A stretch of 64,000 bases of DNA from Nocardia nova NBRC 15556 (GCF_001613005.1 NZ_BDBN01000044.1:1-64000), one strand, 5' to 3'; positions 52,144 through 61,593 are shown, numbered from the stretch's first letter. Notes: generated by a model from the sequence alone, not told the origin. A program made the numbers and translations.

Positions 52144-53304
52144 TCAGTACGACTTCGGCAGACCCAGCGAATGCTGGGAGACGAAGTTCAGGATCATTTC
52201 CCGGCTCACCGGTGCCACCCGCGCGATCCGGGCCGCGCCGAGCATGCCCGCGAGACCGATATCCGCGGTCAGGCCCGAACCACCGTGCGTCTGGATGGAC
52301 TGATCCAGGGCCTTGATACTCGCCTCCGCCGCGGCGTATTTCGCCATGTTGGCGGCCTCCGCGGCACCGAAGTCGTCGCCGGAATCGTAGAGGACCACGG
52401 CCTTCTGCATCATCAGCTTGGCCAGTTCGAGTTCGATCTTCACTTGGGCCAGCGGATGCGAAATGCCCTGGTGCGCCGCGATCGGCGTCTTCCAGACCTG
52501 CCGCTCCCGGGCGTATTCGACGGCTCGGTCGATGGCGTAGCGGCCCATGCCGACCGCCATCGCCGCACCCATGATGCGCTCGGGATTCAGACCGGCGAAC
52601 AGCTGCGCGATGGCGGCGTCCTCCTGGCCCACCAGCGCGCTGCCGGGCAGCCGCACATCGTCGAGGAACAATGTGAACTGGTTGTCTGGCTCGATGATGT
52701 CCATCTCCTGGCGGTTCTTCTGGAAGCCGGGAGTATCGGTCGGGACGATGAACAGGGCCGGCTTCAACTTGCCGGTCTTGGAATCCTCGGTGCGCGAGAC
52801 GATCAGCACCGCCTCGGCCTGATCCACACCGGAGATGAAGATCTTGCGGCCGTTCAGGATCCAGTCACCGCCGTCGCGCCGCGCGGTGGTGGTGATGTTG
52901 TGCGAGTTGGAGCCGGCATCGGGTTCGGTGATGCCGAACACCATCTTCGACGAGCCGTCGGCCAGCTTGGTCAGCCAGTACTGCTTCTGCTCCTCGGTGC
53001 CGTACTTGGTGATGATGGTGCCGCAGATCGCGGGCGAGACCACCATCAGCAGCAGGCCGGCGCCCTGGGCGGCCAGTTCCTCCATCACCAGCGCCAGCTC
53101 GTAGATTCCGGCGCCACCGCCGCCGTACTCCTCCGGCAGGTTCACGCCGAGGAAGCCGAGTTTGCCGGCCTCGTCCCACAATTCGTCCAGTGGTTCGTTG
53201 CGGCGCGCCTTCGCGGAGACGTAGTCGCGGTAGTTGTACTTCGCGGCGAGCTTGGCGACGGCCGCCCGCAACTGCTTCTGTTCGTCGGATTCGATGAAAC
53301 TCAT
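52144..53304 (-). CDS. Acyl-CoA dehydrogenase (second of the cluster)
   Basis: A 386-residue flavoenzyme: VFGITEPDAGSNSHN (FAD loop), GRKIFISG, and the long C-terminal helices with QTHGGSGLTADIG. At the usual C-terminal YEGT position it reads RVAPVS, so the catalytic Glu is not there; instead LNPERIM at about residue 245 has a Glu in the place used by isovaleryl-CoA and long-chain dehydrogenases. This suggests a branched or bulky substrate. ATG 53304 with CAGGAG seven bases upstream. Follows the carboxylase alpha gene by 23 bases. Confidence 0.88.
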   Translation of the reverse strand: MSFIESDEQKQLRAAVAKLAAKYNYRDYVSAKARRNEPLDELWDEAGKLGFLGVNLPEEYGGGGAGIYELALVMEELAAQGAGLLLMVVSPAICGTIITKYGTEEQKQYWLTKLADGSSKMVFGITEPDAGSNSHNITTTARRDGGDWILNGRKIFISGVDQAEAVLIVSRTEDSKTGKLKPALFIVPTDTPGFQKNRQEMDIIEPDNQFTLFLDDVRLPGSALVGQEDAAIAQLFAGLNPERIMGAAMAVGMGRYAIDRAVEYARERQVWKTPIAAHQGISHPLAQVKIELELAKLMMQKAVVLYDSGDDFGAAEAANMAKYAAAEASIKALDQSIQTHGGSGLTADIGLAGMLGAARIARVAPVSREMILNFVSQHSLGLPKSY

Positions 53305-53327
53305 GGAAATTCTCCTGTTGTGGGCGG

Positions 53328-55349
53328 CTATCCGGCGGTGACTTCGGCCGGTGCGGAGGTGGTTTCGGCGTGGACGACCGCCAGCACGGCGCCGACGTCG
53401 ACCTGTTGTCCGGCAACCACATTCAGTTCGGTGAGCACACCGGCCGCCGGGGCGGCGATGGTGTGTTCCATCTTCATGGCCTCGAGCCAGAGAATCGGCT
53501 GTCCCTTCTCGACGGCGGCGCCGACCTCGGCACCCAGCCGGATCACCGAACCCGGCATCGGCGCCAGCAACGACCCCTCGGCGACCTGGTCGGCCGGGTC
53601 CGAGAAGCGCGGGAGCCGGCGAACCGCGACCGGGCCGAGCGGCGAATCGACGGCCACCAGGTCGCCGTAGCGAGCGACCTCGAACCGCCGCCGCACCGAG
53701 CCACGCTCGCCGGGCACACCCAGGACCACCACATCCGGTGTGGCCTCGATCAGTTCGAGTCCCGCATGGCCCTCGACCTCGAGCCCGGAGCGGGTCAGGC
53801 GGTAGCGCACCTCGTGTGTCCCCGACACCCGGCTCTCGTAGGACTTGCTCTGCGCCTGCGAGGGCAGATTGCGCCATCCGCTCGGCAGCGCCGCGCCGAC
53901 GCGCGCTCGCCCCCGGTTGGCGGCCGCATCCGCCAGCGCCGCCGCGACGATGGACAGCGCCTCGTCGTCCGCCGAAACCAGCGGCGCGGCGAGATTTTCC
54001 AGTCCGTGCGTGGCGAAGAACGCGGTATCGGTATCACCGGCGAGGAAGGCCGGATGCCGCAGTACCCGGACCAGCAGGTCGCGGTTGGTGACCAGACCGT
54101 GAATGCGGGCCCGCTGCAACGCGGCCGCCAGCAGATGCGCCGCTTCCTCGCGGGTGTCGGCATAGGAGATGACCTTGGCCAGCATCGGGTCGTAGAACAC
54201 CCCGACCGCCGAACCGTCCACCACACCGGAGTCCAGCCGCAGACCCGGCTCGGTCAGGACGGCGAATTCGGCTGTGCCCGGCGCGAATTCGATGCGATGC
54301 ACCGCACCGCTCTGCGGCTGCCAATCGTGCGCCGGATCCTCCGCGTACAGCCGCACCTCGATGGAGTGGCCGCGCAGGGGCGGCGGGTCCTGCGGCAGCC
54401 GGTAGCCCTGCGCCACCTGCAGCTGCAGCCGGACCAGATCCAGGCCGGTGGTGCATTCGGTGACCGGATGTTCCACCTGCAGGCGGGTGTTCATCTCCAG
54501 GAAGAAGAAATCGCCCTGCTCGTCGGCGAGGAATTCGACCGTGCCCGCACCCTCGTAGCCGATCGCCTCGGCGGCGAGGCGAGCCGCCTCGAACAACCGC
54601 TCCCGCATCCCCTCGACCCGCTCCACCAGCGGCGACGGCGCTTCCTCGACGACCTTCTGATGCCGCCGCTGAATGGAACATTCGCGCTCGCCCACCGCCC
54701 AGACCCGGCCGTGGGTGTCGGCCATCACCTGCACCTCGATATGGCGGCCGGTTTCCAGGTAGCGCTCGCAGAACACCGTCGGATCGCCGAAGGCCGATTC
54801 GGCCTCGCGCCGGGCGGCCTCGAGCTGTTCCGGCAGGTCGGTCAGCGAGCGGACCACACGCATACCGCGCCCGCCACCTCCGGCCGACGCCTTGATCAGC
54901 ACGGGCAGCATGTCCGCGGTGACCTCGGCCGGATCGAGTTCGGCCAGTACCGGAACGCCCGCGGCATCCATCATCTTCTTGGATTCGACCTTCGAACCCA
55001 TCTGCTCGATGGCCGCGACCGGCGGCCCCACCCATGCCAGGCCGGCATCGATCACCTGCCGCGCGAATTCCGCGTTCTCGGAGAGGAAGCCGTAGCCGGG
55101 ATGGATCGCGTCGGCGCCCGCGGCACGGGCGGCCTCGATGATCAGATCGCCGCGCAGATAGGTCTCGGCGGGGGTGTTGCCGGGCAGCCGGATCGCCGCA
55201 TCGGCCTCGGCCACATGCGGTGCGTTCGCATCCGCGTCGGAATACACCGCGGTCGTGGCGACGCCCATGCGCCGGCAGGTCGCGAACACCCGACGGGCGA
55301 TCTCCCCGCGGTTGGCGACCAGGACGTTCGTGATCGGCCCTACTGTCAT
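53328..55349 (-). CDS. accA: Acyl-CoA carboxylase alpha (biotin carboxylase-BCCP)
   Basis: A 673-residue biotin-dependent carboxylase subunit. Biotin carboxylase domain at 1-450 (ATP loop GGGGRGMR, EMNTRLQVEHPVTE), a linker BT-like domain, and a C-terminal biotinyl domain with the biotin Lys in EAMKME. It carboxylates biotin with ATP and bicarbonate, passing CO2 to the beta subunit beside it (8 bases upstream). Pairing with beta, two acyl-CoA dehydrogenases and AtuA suggests 3-methylcrotonyl-CoA or geranyl-CoA type carboxylation. GAGG before ATG 55349. Confidence 0.92.
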   Translation of the reverse strand: MTVGPITNVLVANRGEIARRVFATCRRMGVATTAVYSDADANAPHVAEADAAIRLPGNTPAETYLRGDLIIEAARAAGADAIHPGYGFLSENAEFARQVIDAGLAWVGPPVAAIEQMGSKVESKKMMDAAGVPVLAELDPAEVTADMLPVLIKASAGGGGRGMRVVRSLTDLPEQLEAARREAESAFGDPTVFCERYLETGRHIEVQVMADTHGRVWAVGERECSIQRRHQKVVEEAPSPLVERVEGMRERLFEAARLAAEAIGYEGAGTVEFLADEQGDFFFLEMNTRLQVEHPVTECTTGLDLVRLQLQVAQGYRLPQDPPPLRGHSIEVRLYAEDPAHDWQPQSGAVHRIEFAPGTAEFAVLTEPGLRLDSGVVDGSAVGVFYDPMLAKVISYADTREEAAHLLAAALQRARIHGLVTNRDLLVRVLRHPAFLAGDTDTAFFATHGLENLAAPLVSADDEALSIVAAALADAAANRGRARVGAALPSGWRNLPSQAQSKSYESRVSGTHEVRYRLTRSGLEVEGHAGLELIEATPDVVVLGVPGERGSVRRRFEVARYGDLVAVDSPLGPVAVRRLPRFSDPADQVAEGSLLAPMPGSVIRLGAEVGAAVEKGQPILWLEAMKMEHTIAAPAAGVLTELNVVAGQQVDVGAVLAVVHAETTSAPAEVTAG

Positions 55350-55357
55350 CTCAGACC

Positions 55358-56962
55358 TCACATCCGGAAGACGCCGAAGCCCTCGGCGCCCTTGATCGGG
55401 GCATTGTGGATGGCCGACAACGCCATTCCCAATACCGTGCGGGTGTCGCGGGGGTCGATGACACCGTCGTCGTAGAGCCGGCCCGACATGAACATCGGCA
55501 GCGATTCGGCCTCGATCTGGGCCTCGATCATCGCGCGCATGCCCTTGTCGGCCTCCTCGTCGAATGCCTGGCCGCGTGCTTCGGCGGCGGCCCGGCCCAC
55601 GATGGAGATCACGCCCGCCAGCTGCGCACCGCCCATGACGGCGGATTTCGCACTGGGCCAGGCGAAGACGAAGCGCGGATCGTAGGCGCGCCCGCACATG
55701 CCGTAGTGCCCGGCACCGTAGGAGGCGCCCATCAGCAGCGAGATATGCGGCACCTTCGAATTGGAGACGGCGTTGATCATCATCGCGCCGTGTTTGATGA
55801 TGCCCTTCTGCTCGTATTCCTTACCCACCATGTAGCCGGTGGTGTTGTGCAGGAACAGCAGTGGGGTGTTCGACTGATTCGCCAGCTGGATGAACTGCGC
55901 GGCCTTCTGCGCCTCCTCGGAGAACAGCACGCCGCGGGCGTTGGCGAGAATGCCGACCGGATAGCCGTGCAGCTCCGCCCAGCCGGTCACCAGGCTGGAA
56001 CCGTAGAGCGGTTTGAATTCGTCGAAATCGGATCCGTCCACCACCCGGGCGATGACCTCGCGCGGGTCGAACGGAATCTTCAGGTCCGTGGGCACGATGC
56101 CGAGCAGTTCCTCGGAATCGTAGAGCGGTTCGATCACCTCGGCGCGCGGGCGCGGGGCGGGTCCGGTCTTGCGCCAGTTCAGCCGTCGCACGATGGAACG
56201 GCCGATCCGGATGGCGTCCTGTTCGTCGGCGGCGAGATAGTCGGCCAGACCCGAGGTGCGGGCGTGCATCTCGGCTCCGCCGAGCGATTCGTCGTCGGAC
56301 TCCTCACCGGTCGCCATCTTGACCAGCGGTGGACCGCCGAGGAACACCTTGGAGCGTTCCTTGATCATGACGGTGTAGTCGGACATGCCGGGAATGTAGG
56401 CGCCGCCGGCGGTGGAGTTGCCGAAAACCAGTGCGATGGTGGGGATTCCGGCCGCGGAGAGCCGGGTGAGGTCGCGGAACATGCGACCGCCCGGGACGAA
56501 GACCTCTTTCTGCGTCGGCAGATCGGCGCCGCCGGATTCCACCAGGCCGATCACCGGAAGCCGGTTCTCCAGCGCGATGTCGTTCATGCGCAGGTTCTTC
56601 CGCAGCGTCCACGGATTCGACGTGCCGCCGCGCACGGTCGGATCCGGGGCCACGATCATGCATTCGACGCCCTCCACGATGCCGATTCCGGCGATCACCG
56701 AGGCGCCCACATGGAATTCGCTGCCCCAGGCGGCCAGCGGCGCCAGTTCCAGGAACGGCGAATCTTCGTCGATGAGCAGTTCGATGCGCTCGCGCGCGGT
56801 GAGCTTGCCGCGCTTGCGGTGGCGCGCCATCTTGTCCGGGCCACCGCCCGCGATGTTCTTGGCGTATTCGGCCTCGACCTCGGCCAATTTCTCGGTCATG
56901 GCGTCGGCGGCGGCGCGGTAGTCCGCCGAATTCGGGTCGATGGCTGTACGGAGAGTGCTCAA
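55358..56962 (-). CDS. accD: Acyl-CoA carboxylase beta (carboxyltransferase)
   Basis: A 534-residue carboxyltransferase. N-terminal half with GGTSNPWTLRKNLRM and SGGADLPTQKEVFVPG, C-terminal with FLHNTTGYMVG and GASYGAGHYGMCGRAYDPRF: the pattern of methylcrotonyl/geranyl-CoA carboxylase beta subunits rather than propionyl-CoA type. TTG start 56962 overlaps the upstream dehydrogenase stop (TTGA), a translational coupling. Geranyl- and methylcrotonyl-CoA forms differ at the acyl pocket, which I could not align by eye. Confidence 0.9.
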   Translation of the reverse strand: MSTLRTAIDPNSADYRAAADAMTEKLAEVEAEYAKNIAGGGPDKMARHRKRGKLTARERIELLIDEDSPFLELAPLAAWGSEFHVGASVIAGIGIVEGVECMIVAPDPTVRGGTSNPWTLRKNLRMNDIALENRLPVIGLVESGGADLPTQKEVFVPGGRMFRDLTRLSAAGIPTIALVFGNSTAGGAYIPGMSDYTVMIKERSKVFLGGPPLVKMATGEESDDESLGGAEMHARTSGLADYLAADEQDAIRIGRSIVRRLNWRKTGPAPRPRAEVIEPLYDSEELLGIVPTDLKIPFDPREVIARVVDGSDFDEFKPLYGSSLVTGWAELHGYPVGILANARGVLFSEEAQKAAQFIQLANQSNTPLLFLHNTTGYMVGKEYEQKGIIKHGAMMINAVSNSKVPHISLLMGASYGAGHYGMCGRAYDPRFVFAWPSAKSAVMGGAQLAGVISIVGRAAAEARGQAFDEEADKGMRAMIEAQIEAESLPMFMSGRLYDDGVIDPRDTRTVLGMALSAIHNAPIKGAEGFGVFRM

Positions 56963-58110
56963 GATTGGTACCCCAATCGCTTGGCCGCGAGGCTGGTCAG
57001 GATTTCGTTGGTGCCGCCGCCGATGCCGAGGATGCGCACATCGCGGTAGTGGCGCTCCACCTCGGATTCGCGCATGTATCCCAGGCCGCCGAACAACTGA
57101 ACCGCTTGGTGGGCAACCCATTCCGCGGTCTCCACCGCGGTGTTCTTGGCGAAGCACACCTCGGCGATCAGATCGGTTTCCCCGTCCGCCGCGCGTTCGG
57201 CCACGTGCCGGGTGTAGACGCGGGCGACGTCGATGCGGCGCGCCATCTCCGACAGCGTGTTCTGCACGGCCTGCCGGCTGATGAGCGGGCGGCCGAAGGT
57301 CTCGCGGTCGCGGCACCACCGCAGGGTCAGATCCAGGCAGCGCTGCGCATGCCCGTAGGCCTGCACCGCCAGCCCCACCCGCTCGCTGACGAAAGCCTGT
57401 GCGATCTGGGCGAATCCGGAGTTCTCCGCGCCCACCAGATTCGACACCGGCACACGCACGTCGACATAGGACAGTTCGGCGGTATCGGAGGCCAGCCAGC
57501 CCATCTTCTCCAGTTTGCGGCTGACGGTGAAGCCGGGCCGGTCCTTCTCCACCAGCAGCAGCGAGACACCGGAGGCGCCGGGCCCGCCCGTGCGCACGGC
57601 CGTCACGACGTAGTCGGCGCGCACGCCGGAGGTGATGAAGGTCTTCGACCCGTTGACCACGTACTCGTCGCCGTCGCGCACCGCGCTGGTGGTGAGGTGG
57701 CCGACGTCGGAACCGCCACCGGGTTCGGTGATGGCCAGTGAGCCGATCTTCTCCCCCGCCAGGGTGGGCTTCACCCAGCGTCCGATCAGTTCGGCGTTGC
57801 CGGACGCGGCCATGTGCGGCACCGCGATACCGCAGGTGAACAGGGACGCGAACAGTCCGCCCGAGCAGCCGGCGTAGTGCATCTCCTCGGCCACGATCGC
57901 GGCGTCGATGCCGTCGCCGCCCGCGCCGCCGACCGCCTCCGGAAACTGGATCCCGAGCAGTCCGAGCGCGCCCGCCTTCTTGTGCAGTTCGCGGGGGATC
58001 TCGCCGGCCCGCTCCCACTCGTCCAGGAAGGGCAGCACCTCGCGCTCGGCGAAACCTCGTACGGTAGCGCGTAATTCACGCCGCTCGGGCGTCTCCCAGA
58101 CACTGGTCAC
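56959..58110 (-). CDS. Acyl-CoA dehydrogenase (first of the cluster)
   Basis: A 383-residue flavoenzyme: LAITEPGGGSDVG, GSKTFITSG, and C-terminal GGLGYMRESEVERHYRD. The C-terminal YEGT is replaced by IGGGTNE; the Glu in VSERVGLA (about residue 228) is at the isovaleryl/long-chain dehydrogenase catalytic position. In Atu clusters the dehydrogenase AtuD acts on citronellyl-CoA. GTG 58110 (GGAG eight bases upstream) overlaps the atuA stop by GTGA; its stop overlaps accD (TTGA). Confidence 0.88.
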   Translation of the reverse strand: MTSVWETPERRELRATVRGFAEREVLPFLDEWERAGEIPRELHKKAGALGLLGIQFPEAVGGAGGDGIDAAIVAEEMHYAGCSGGLFASLFTCGIAVPHMAASGNAELIGRWVKPTLAGEKIGSLAITEPGGGSDVGHLTTSAVRDGDEYVVNGSKTFITSGVRADYVVTAVRTGGPGASGVSLLLVEKDRPGFTVSRKLEKMGWLASDTAELSYVDVRVPVSNLVGAENSGFAQIAQAFVSERVGLAVQAYGHAQRCLDLTLRWCRDRETFGRPLISRQAVQNTLSEMARRIDVARVYTRHVAERAADGETDLIAEVCFAKNTAVETAEWVAHQAVQLFGGLGYMRESEVERHYRDVRILGIGGGTNEILTSLAAKRLGYQS

Positions 58111-59822
58111 GGTAGTAACTCCACAGGTATGTCGAGGTGGCGGGACCGCAGCCATTCGCCGAGGCCCTTGGCTTGCGGATCGAATCGGGCCTGGTAGGCG
58201 ACGCCGAGGCCGAGCAGGTCCTCGACGATGAAGTTCACCGCTCGCAGATTCGGCAGGACGTGCCGGGTGACGGTGAGCTTCGCGGTCTCCGGCAGCAGCG
58301 CCCGCAGTGTGTCGACGGTGAGGGTGTGCACCAGCCAGCGCCACTGGTCGTCGGTGCGTACCCAGACCCCGATATTGGCGTTTCCGCCCTTGTCACCGCT
58401 GCGGGCGAGAGCGATGGAACCCAGTGGGACCCGGCGGGTTTCACCGGGCGGCAGGGGCTGCGGCAGCTCGGGTTCGGCCACCTCGTCCAGTTCCCGGGTC
58501 TGCGCGGGCGGGGCGATCGCCACGCGCGAGCCGTCGGGAAGGACCGCGGTGTGCGCGACCTCGCCCGCGTCGACATAGCCCGCGGTGTAGACGCCGTAGG
58601 GCGCACCGTTTCCGGGCGGTGTGGTCATCGTGAAGCCGGGATAGCTGGCCAGTGCCAATTCGACTGCGACGCTGGAGAACGCGCGTCCCACCTTGTTCGG
58701 GTCGGGATCGCGGACCACGCAGCGCAGCAGCGCGCTGGCTTGTTCCTCGGTCTCGGCGTCGGGACGGTCCAGCCGCGACAGCGACCAGTCGAGTTCGGCC
58801 GGGCGCACCGGCAGCCAGCTTTCCAACTGCCGTTGCGCCAGTGCGGCTTTGGCCTCGATGTCGAGTCCGGTCAGCACGAAGGTCATCTCGTTGCGGAAGC
58901 CGCCCAGGGTGTTCAGCGAGACCTTCAGCCGCGGCGGCGGCGCCTCACCGGTCACGCCGCCGATCAGCACGCGGTCGTCACCGTCGGCGGCGAGCCGGAT
59001 GCTGTCGAGGCGGGCGGTGACGTCGGGTCCGGCGTAGCGCGCGCTCTGGATCTCGTACATCAGCTGCGCTTCGACGGTGTCGACGGTGACCGCGCCACCG
59101 GTGTTCGCGTGTTTGGTGATGACGCTACTGCCGTCGCGGCGTACCTCGGCGATCGGGAAGCCGGGCCGGTCGAGATTCTCGATCTCGGTGAAGAACGCGA
59201 AGTTGCCGCCGGTGGCCTGGGTGCCGCATTCGATGACGTGTCCGGCGACCACCGCACCGGCGAGGGCGTCGAAATCGTCTCGGGCCCAGCCGAAGTGGGC
59301 GGCCGCCGGTCCGACGACCACGGAGGCGTCGGTGACCCGGCCGGTGACGACGATATCGGCCCCGGCGTTCAGCGCCTCGGCGATACCCCACGCGCCGAGG
59401 TAGGCGTTGGCGGTGAGCGGTGCGCCCAAGCCCAGTTCCTGGGCGCGCGGCAACAAGTCGTCACCTTCGACGTAGGCGATCTTCGGGGTGAGGCCGAGCT
59501 TGCCGGCCACCTCGGCGACCCGCTGCGCCGATCCGGCCGGATTGAGTCCGCCCGCGTTCGCGACGATGCGCACGCCGCGTTCGAGAGCCAGGCCCATGCA
59601 GTCCTCGAGTTGCCGCACGAAGGTCTTGGCATAGCCGAGTGCCGGATCCTTCATCCGGTCGCGGCCGAGGATCAGCATGGTCAGTTCGGCGAGATAGTCA
59701 CCGGTGAGCACGTCGAGTTGCCCACCCTCGAGCATCTCGCGCATCGCGCTCAACCGGTCGCCGTAGAAGCCGGAACAGTTGCCGATCCGGAGGACCTCCG
59801 GGTCGGCGCCGAGACTCGTCAT
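58107..59822 (-). CDS. AtuA-like (DUF1446) acyclic terpene utilisation protein
   Basis: A 571-residue protein: the DUF1446 domain at about 8-450 (NCSGFYGDR, ANAGGLNPAG, GRVTDAS, FFTEIENLD) fused to a C-terminal AtuA-like ferredoxin-fold domain (RSGDKGGNANIGVW to the end). AtuA is the first gene of the Pseudomonas atu cluster for citronellol/geraniol breakdown; its biochemical role is not defined. GAGGAGG precedes ATG 59822. First gene of a seven-gene minus-strand operon. An inverted repeat sits at 59908-59923 upstream. Confidence 0.87.
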   Translation of the reverse strand: MTSLGADPEVLRIGNCSGFYGDRLSAMREMLEGGQLDVLTGDYLAELTMLILGRDRMKDPALGYAKTFVRQLEDCMGLALERGVRIVANAGGLNPAGSAQRVAEVAGKLGLTPKIAYVEGDDLLPRAQELGLGAPLTANAYLGAWGIAEALNAGADIVVTGRVTDASVVVGPAAAHFGWARDDFDALAGAVVAGHVIECGTQATGGNFAFFTEIENLDRPGFPIAEVRRDGSSVITKHANTGGAVTVDTVEAQLMYEIQSARYAGPDVTARLDSIRLAADGDDRVLIGGVTGEAPPPRLKVSLNTLGGFRNEMTFVLTGLDIEAKAALAQRQLESWLPVRPAELDWSLSRLDRPDAETEEQASALLRCVVRDPDPNKVGRAFSSVAVELALASYPGFTMTTPPGNGAPYGVYTAGYVDAGEVAHTAVLPDGSRVAIAPPAQTRELDEVAEPELPQPLPPGETRRVPLGSIALARSGDKGGNANIGVWVRTDDQWRWLVHTLTVDTLRALLPETAKLTVTRHVLPNLRAVNFIVEDLLGLGVAYQARFDPQAKGLGEWLRSRHLDIPVELLP

Positions 59823-59907
59823 CTGCGCGGCGCCTCCTCATGCGACGTGCCTGCCGCAGCGCCTTCGCTGCGTCGGGTTCAAGGGTCACATCGGGTATGG
59901 AAAAAAT

Positions 59908-59923
59908 CAAGCCTGCGTGCTTG
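59908..59923. promoter_or_regulatory. Inverted repeat CAAGC-N6-GCTTG before the Atu-like operon
   Basis: Perfect five-base arms, extended by T/A pairs (TCAAGC/GCTTGT) in an AT-richer patch (AAAAAATC beside it), 85 bases before ATG 59822. Likely operator for the TetR at the operon's end. Confidence 0.5.
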
Positions 59924-60091
59924 TTAATTGTGGAAACCGCAGGTAGACACGGTGCGGCGCCGCGCGACCGGTCCGAACGTGGCCCGATCGGGTACACCGC
60001 GAACCGGACCGCCGGCTCGCCCGGCGGCTACCGCGAACCGGCGGAACCGGCCGGTGTCCGAGGTCCGCGAGCCGCCGGGCAAGATGGCAGG

Positions 60092-60244
60092 GTGTCCAAT
60101 TCCGTGATCGTCGTACTCCTGCTGGCCGTGGCCGGATTCCTGGTCGGCGGCGCCTTCACCATGTGGAAGAACTCTCGGGTGCTGTCGGTGATGCTGGGCG
60201 TCTGCGCGGTCCTCGCGGTCGTCGGCGTGGTCACCTGGTGGTAG
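60092..60244 (+). CDS. Small membrane protein (50 aa)
   Basis: A 50-residue protein with two hydrophobic helices (about 4-22, VIVVLLLAVAGFLVGGAF, and 32-47) separated by MWKNSR. GTG 60092; a CAAGAT box lies six bases upstream, again a possible leaderless start. Unknown function; convergent with the cyclase-domain gene, with 12 bases between stops. Confidence 0.55.
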   Translation: MSNSVIVVLLLAVAGFLVGGAFTMWKNSRVLSVMLGVCAVLAVVGVVTWW

Positions 60245-60256
60245 ACCGCCCGGCGT

Positions 60257-61312
60257 CTAGTCTCCGGCGAGCCGGAAGATGCGCATCCCCTCCGGAACGC
60301 CGTTGAGCGGTGCGGCGAACATGCTGCGCCGATAGGGCTTGGCCGCGACCTCGAGTTCCTCGAGTGTGCTCGGCTCCAGCGCTTCGAGCGTGGTCTCCGA
60401 GATCATCGTGTTTCCGTTGCCGCCGGCTTCCATCACTCGCGCGGCGATGGTGACGTCCACGCCCAGCCAGTCGCCGCCGATCTCGCGCGGCGTCCCGGTG
60501 TGCAGGCCCGCCCGCATGCGCGGCCGATATCCCGCCACCTCGACCCGATCCAGATTCTTCTTCGCGGTCAGCACCGCCCGCACGGCACTGTCGGGGGAGG
60601 CGAAGACCGCCATCACCCCGTCGCCCATGCGCTTGACGACCTGACCGCCCCGATCGACGATCGGCGGTTCGATGGCCCTCGCCACCCGCCGCAACAGCTC
60701 CAGCGTCGCCTCGTCACCGGCCGACAGCGACCAACGGGAGAACGCCACGAGGTCGGTGAAGACCACCGTGATCTCCGCATTGCCCTTACCGCGGCCGACA
60801 CGCTCCAGCATCGCCTGCCAGACCTGCAGCGCGCCCAGACCCAGCTCCTTGGCCGCGCTGGGATTGTCACCCACGATCTTGTCGGCCGCGCGAGCCACCG
60901 CCCGCGCGCCGCCGGGGCCGGACAGCGACAGCGGGTCGCCGAATGCGGGATCGCCGGGCAGGCTCTCACGCGCCTTGCGAATCACGCCGATGACGTCGGC
61001 CCGCTGATTGGCCGCGGCCATCAACGAGGACAGCTGACCGGTTCGACGCCGGCCGAACGACCGCAGCCGAGATTCCGCCTCGTCGGCCGGTGTGAGCGGA
61101 ATCACGATCTCGACATCCGAGTCGTCGTCGAATTCGACACCGGCCTCGGGCGCGTCGACCGGCAGCACAGTGTCGCCATCGGAACCCAGCCCCCTTTTGC
61201 CCCGCCGACCGGCGGTGCCGTTGCGACGCGAACCATCCGTGCGGTTTCGCGCATCTCCGGGACGGACTGCGCGGGACGCGTTTTCGCCGTCGCCGGAAGG
61301 TCTTTCGCTCAC
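60257..61312 (-). CDS. Class III adenylate/guanylate cyclase-domain protein
   Basis: A 351-residue soluble protein: a disordered, basic N-terminus (1-65), a helical middle (about 75-175) and a class III cyclase domain (about 180-345). Metal Asp187 (VFTDLV) and Asp231 (MGDGVM) are kept, as is Lys227 and Arg292. The transition-state Asn is replaced by Thr288 (DVTIAAR instead of DVNxAAR), so activity may be low or altered. GTG 61312 with TACGCT six bases upstream (leaderless). The sensor or partner is not evident. Confidence 0.85.
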   Translation of the reverse strand: MSERPSGDGENASRAVRPGDARNRTDGSRRNGTAGRRGKRGLGSDGDTVLPVDAPEAGVEFDDDSDVEIVIPLTPADEAESRLRSFGRRRTGQLSSLMAAANQRADVIGVIRKARESLPGDPAFGDPLSLSGPGGARAVARAADKIVGDNPSAAKELGLGALQVWQAMLERVGRGKGNAEITVVFTDLVAFSRWSLSAGDEATLELLRRVARAIEPPIVDRGGQVVKRMGDGVMAVFASPDSAVRAVLTAKKNLDRVEVAGYRPRMRAGLHTGTPREIGGDWLGVDVTIAARVMEAGGNGNTMISETTLEALEPSTLEELEVAAKPYRRSMFAAPLNGVPEGMRIFRLAGD

Positions 61313-61318
61313 ATCCCG

Positions 61319-61324
61319 AGCGTA
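61319..61324 (-). promoter_or_regulatory. -10 box of a probable leaderless mRNA (cyclase)
   Basis: TACGCT on minus ends six bases before GTG 61312. Confidence 0.4.
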
Positions 61325-61482
61325 GCCAATGATCGCCACCTGCCACCTCTCTATCGGACGGAGCGGGCACAGCGCTGGGTCCGCCGATGGATAACGTGCT
61401 GGTTGCCCGGCCGATGTTACCCATCGGCTCTTCCACACGGAAGGTCCGGCGGCGCTGTTTAACGAAGGCTTTGCACACAGCA

Positions 61483-61528
61483 CACCGGCCCGATGCACAG
61501 CGCGAAACGGCTGCACATCGGGCCGGTG
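61483..61528 (-). terminator. Hairpin with 13-bp perfect stem
   Basis: CACCGGCCCGATG and CATCGGGCCGGTG pair across a 20-base loop that contains a further CAGC/GCTG pairing. It lies about 125 bases past the ABC permease stop. Confidence 0.4.
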
Positions 61529-61593
61529 ATCGTCACATTCGCCGGGCAGTGGCGGCTGTGACCGGGATAGCAGTCCCCCGACAGGACCGCCCT

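Noticed and set aside
53370..55475. Long plus-strand frame opposite the carboxylase alpha gene
   Set aside because: Mirror of GC-biased coding on minus; histidine/arginine/glycine-rich with no recognisable domain.
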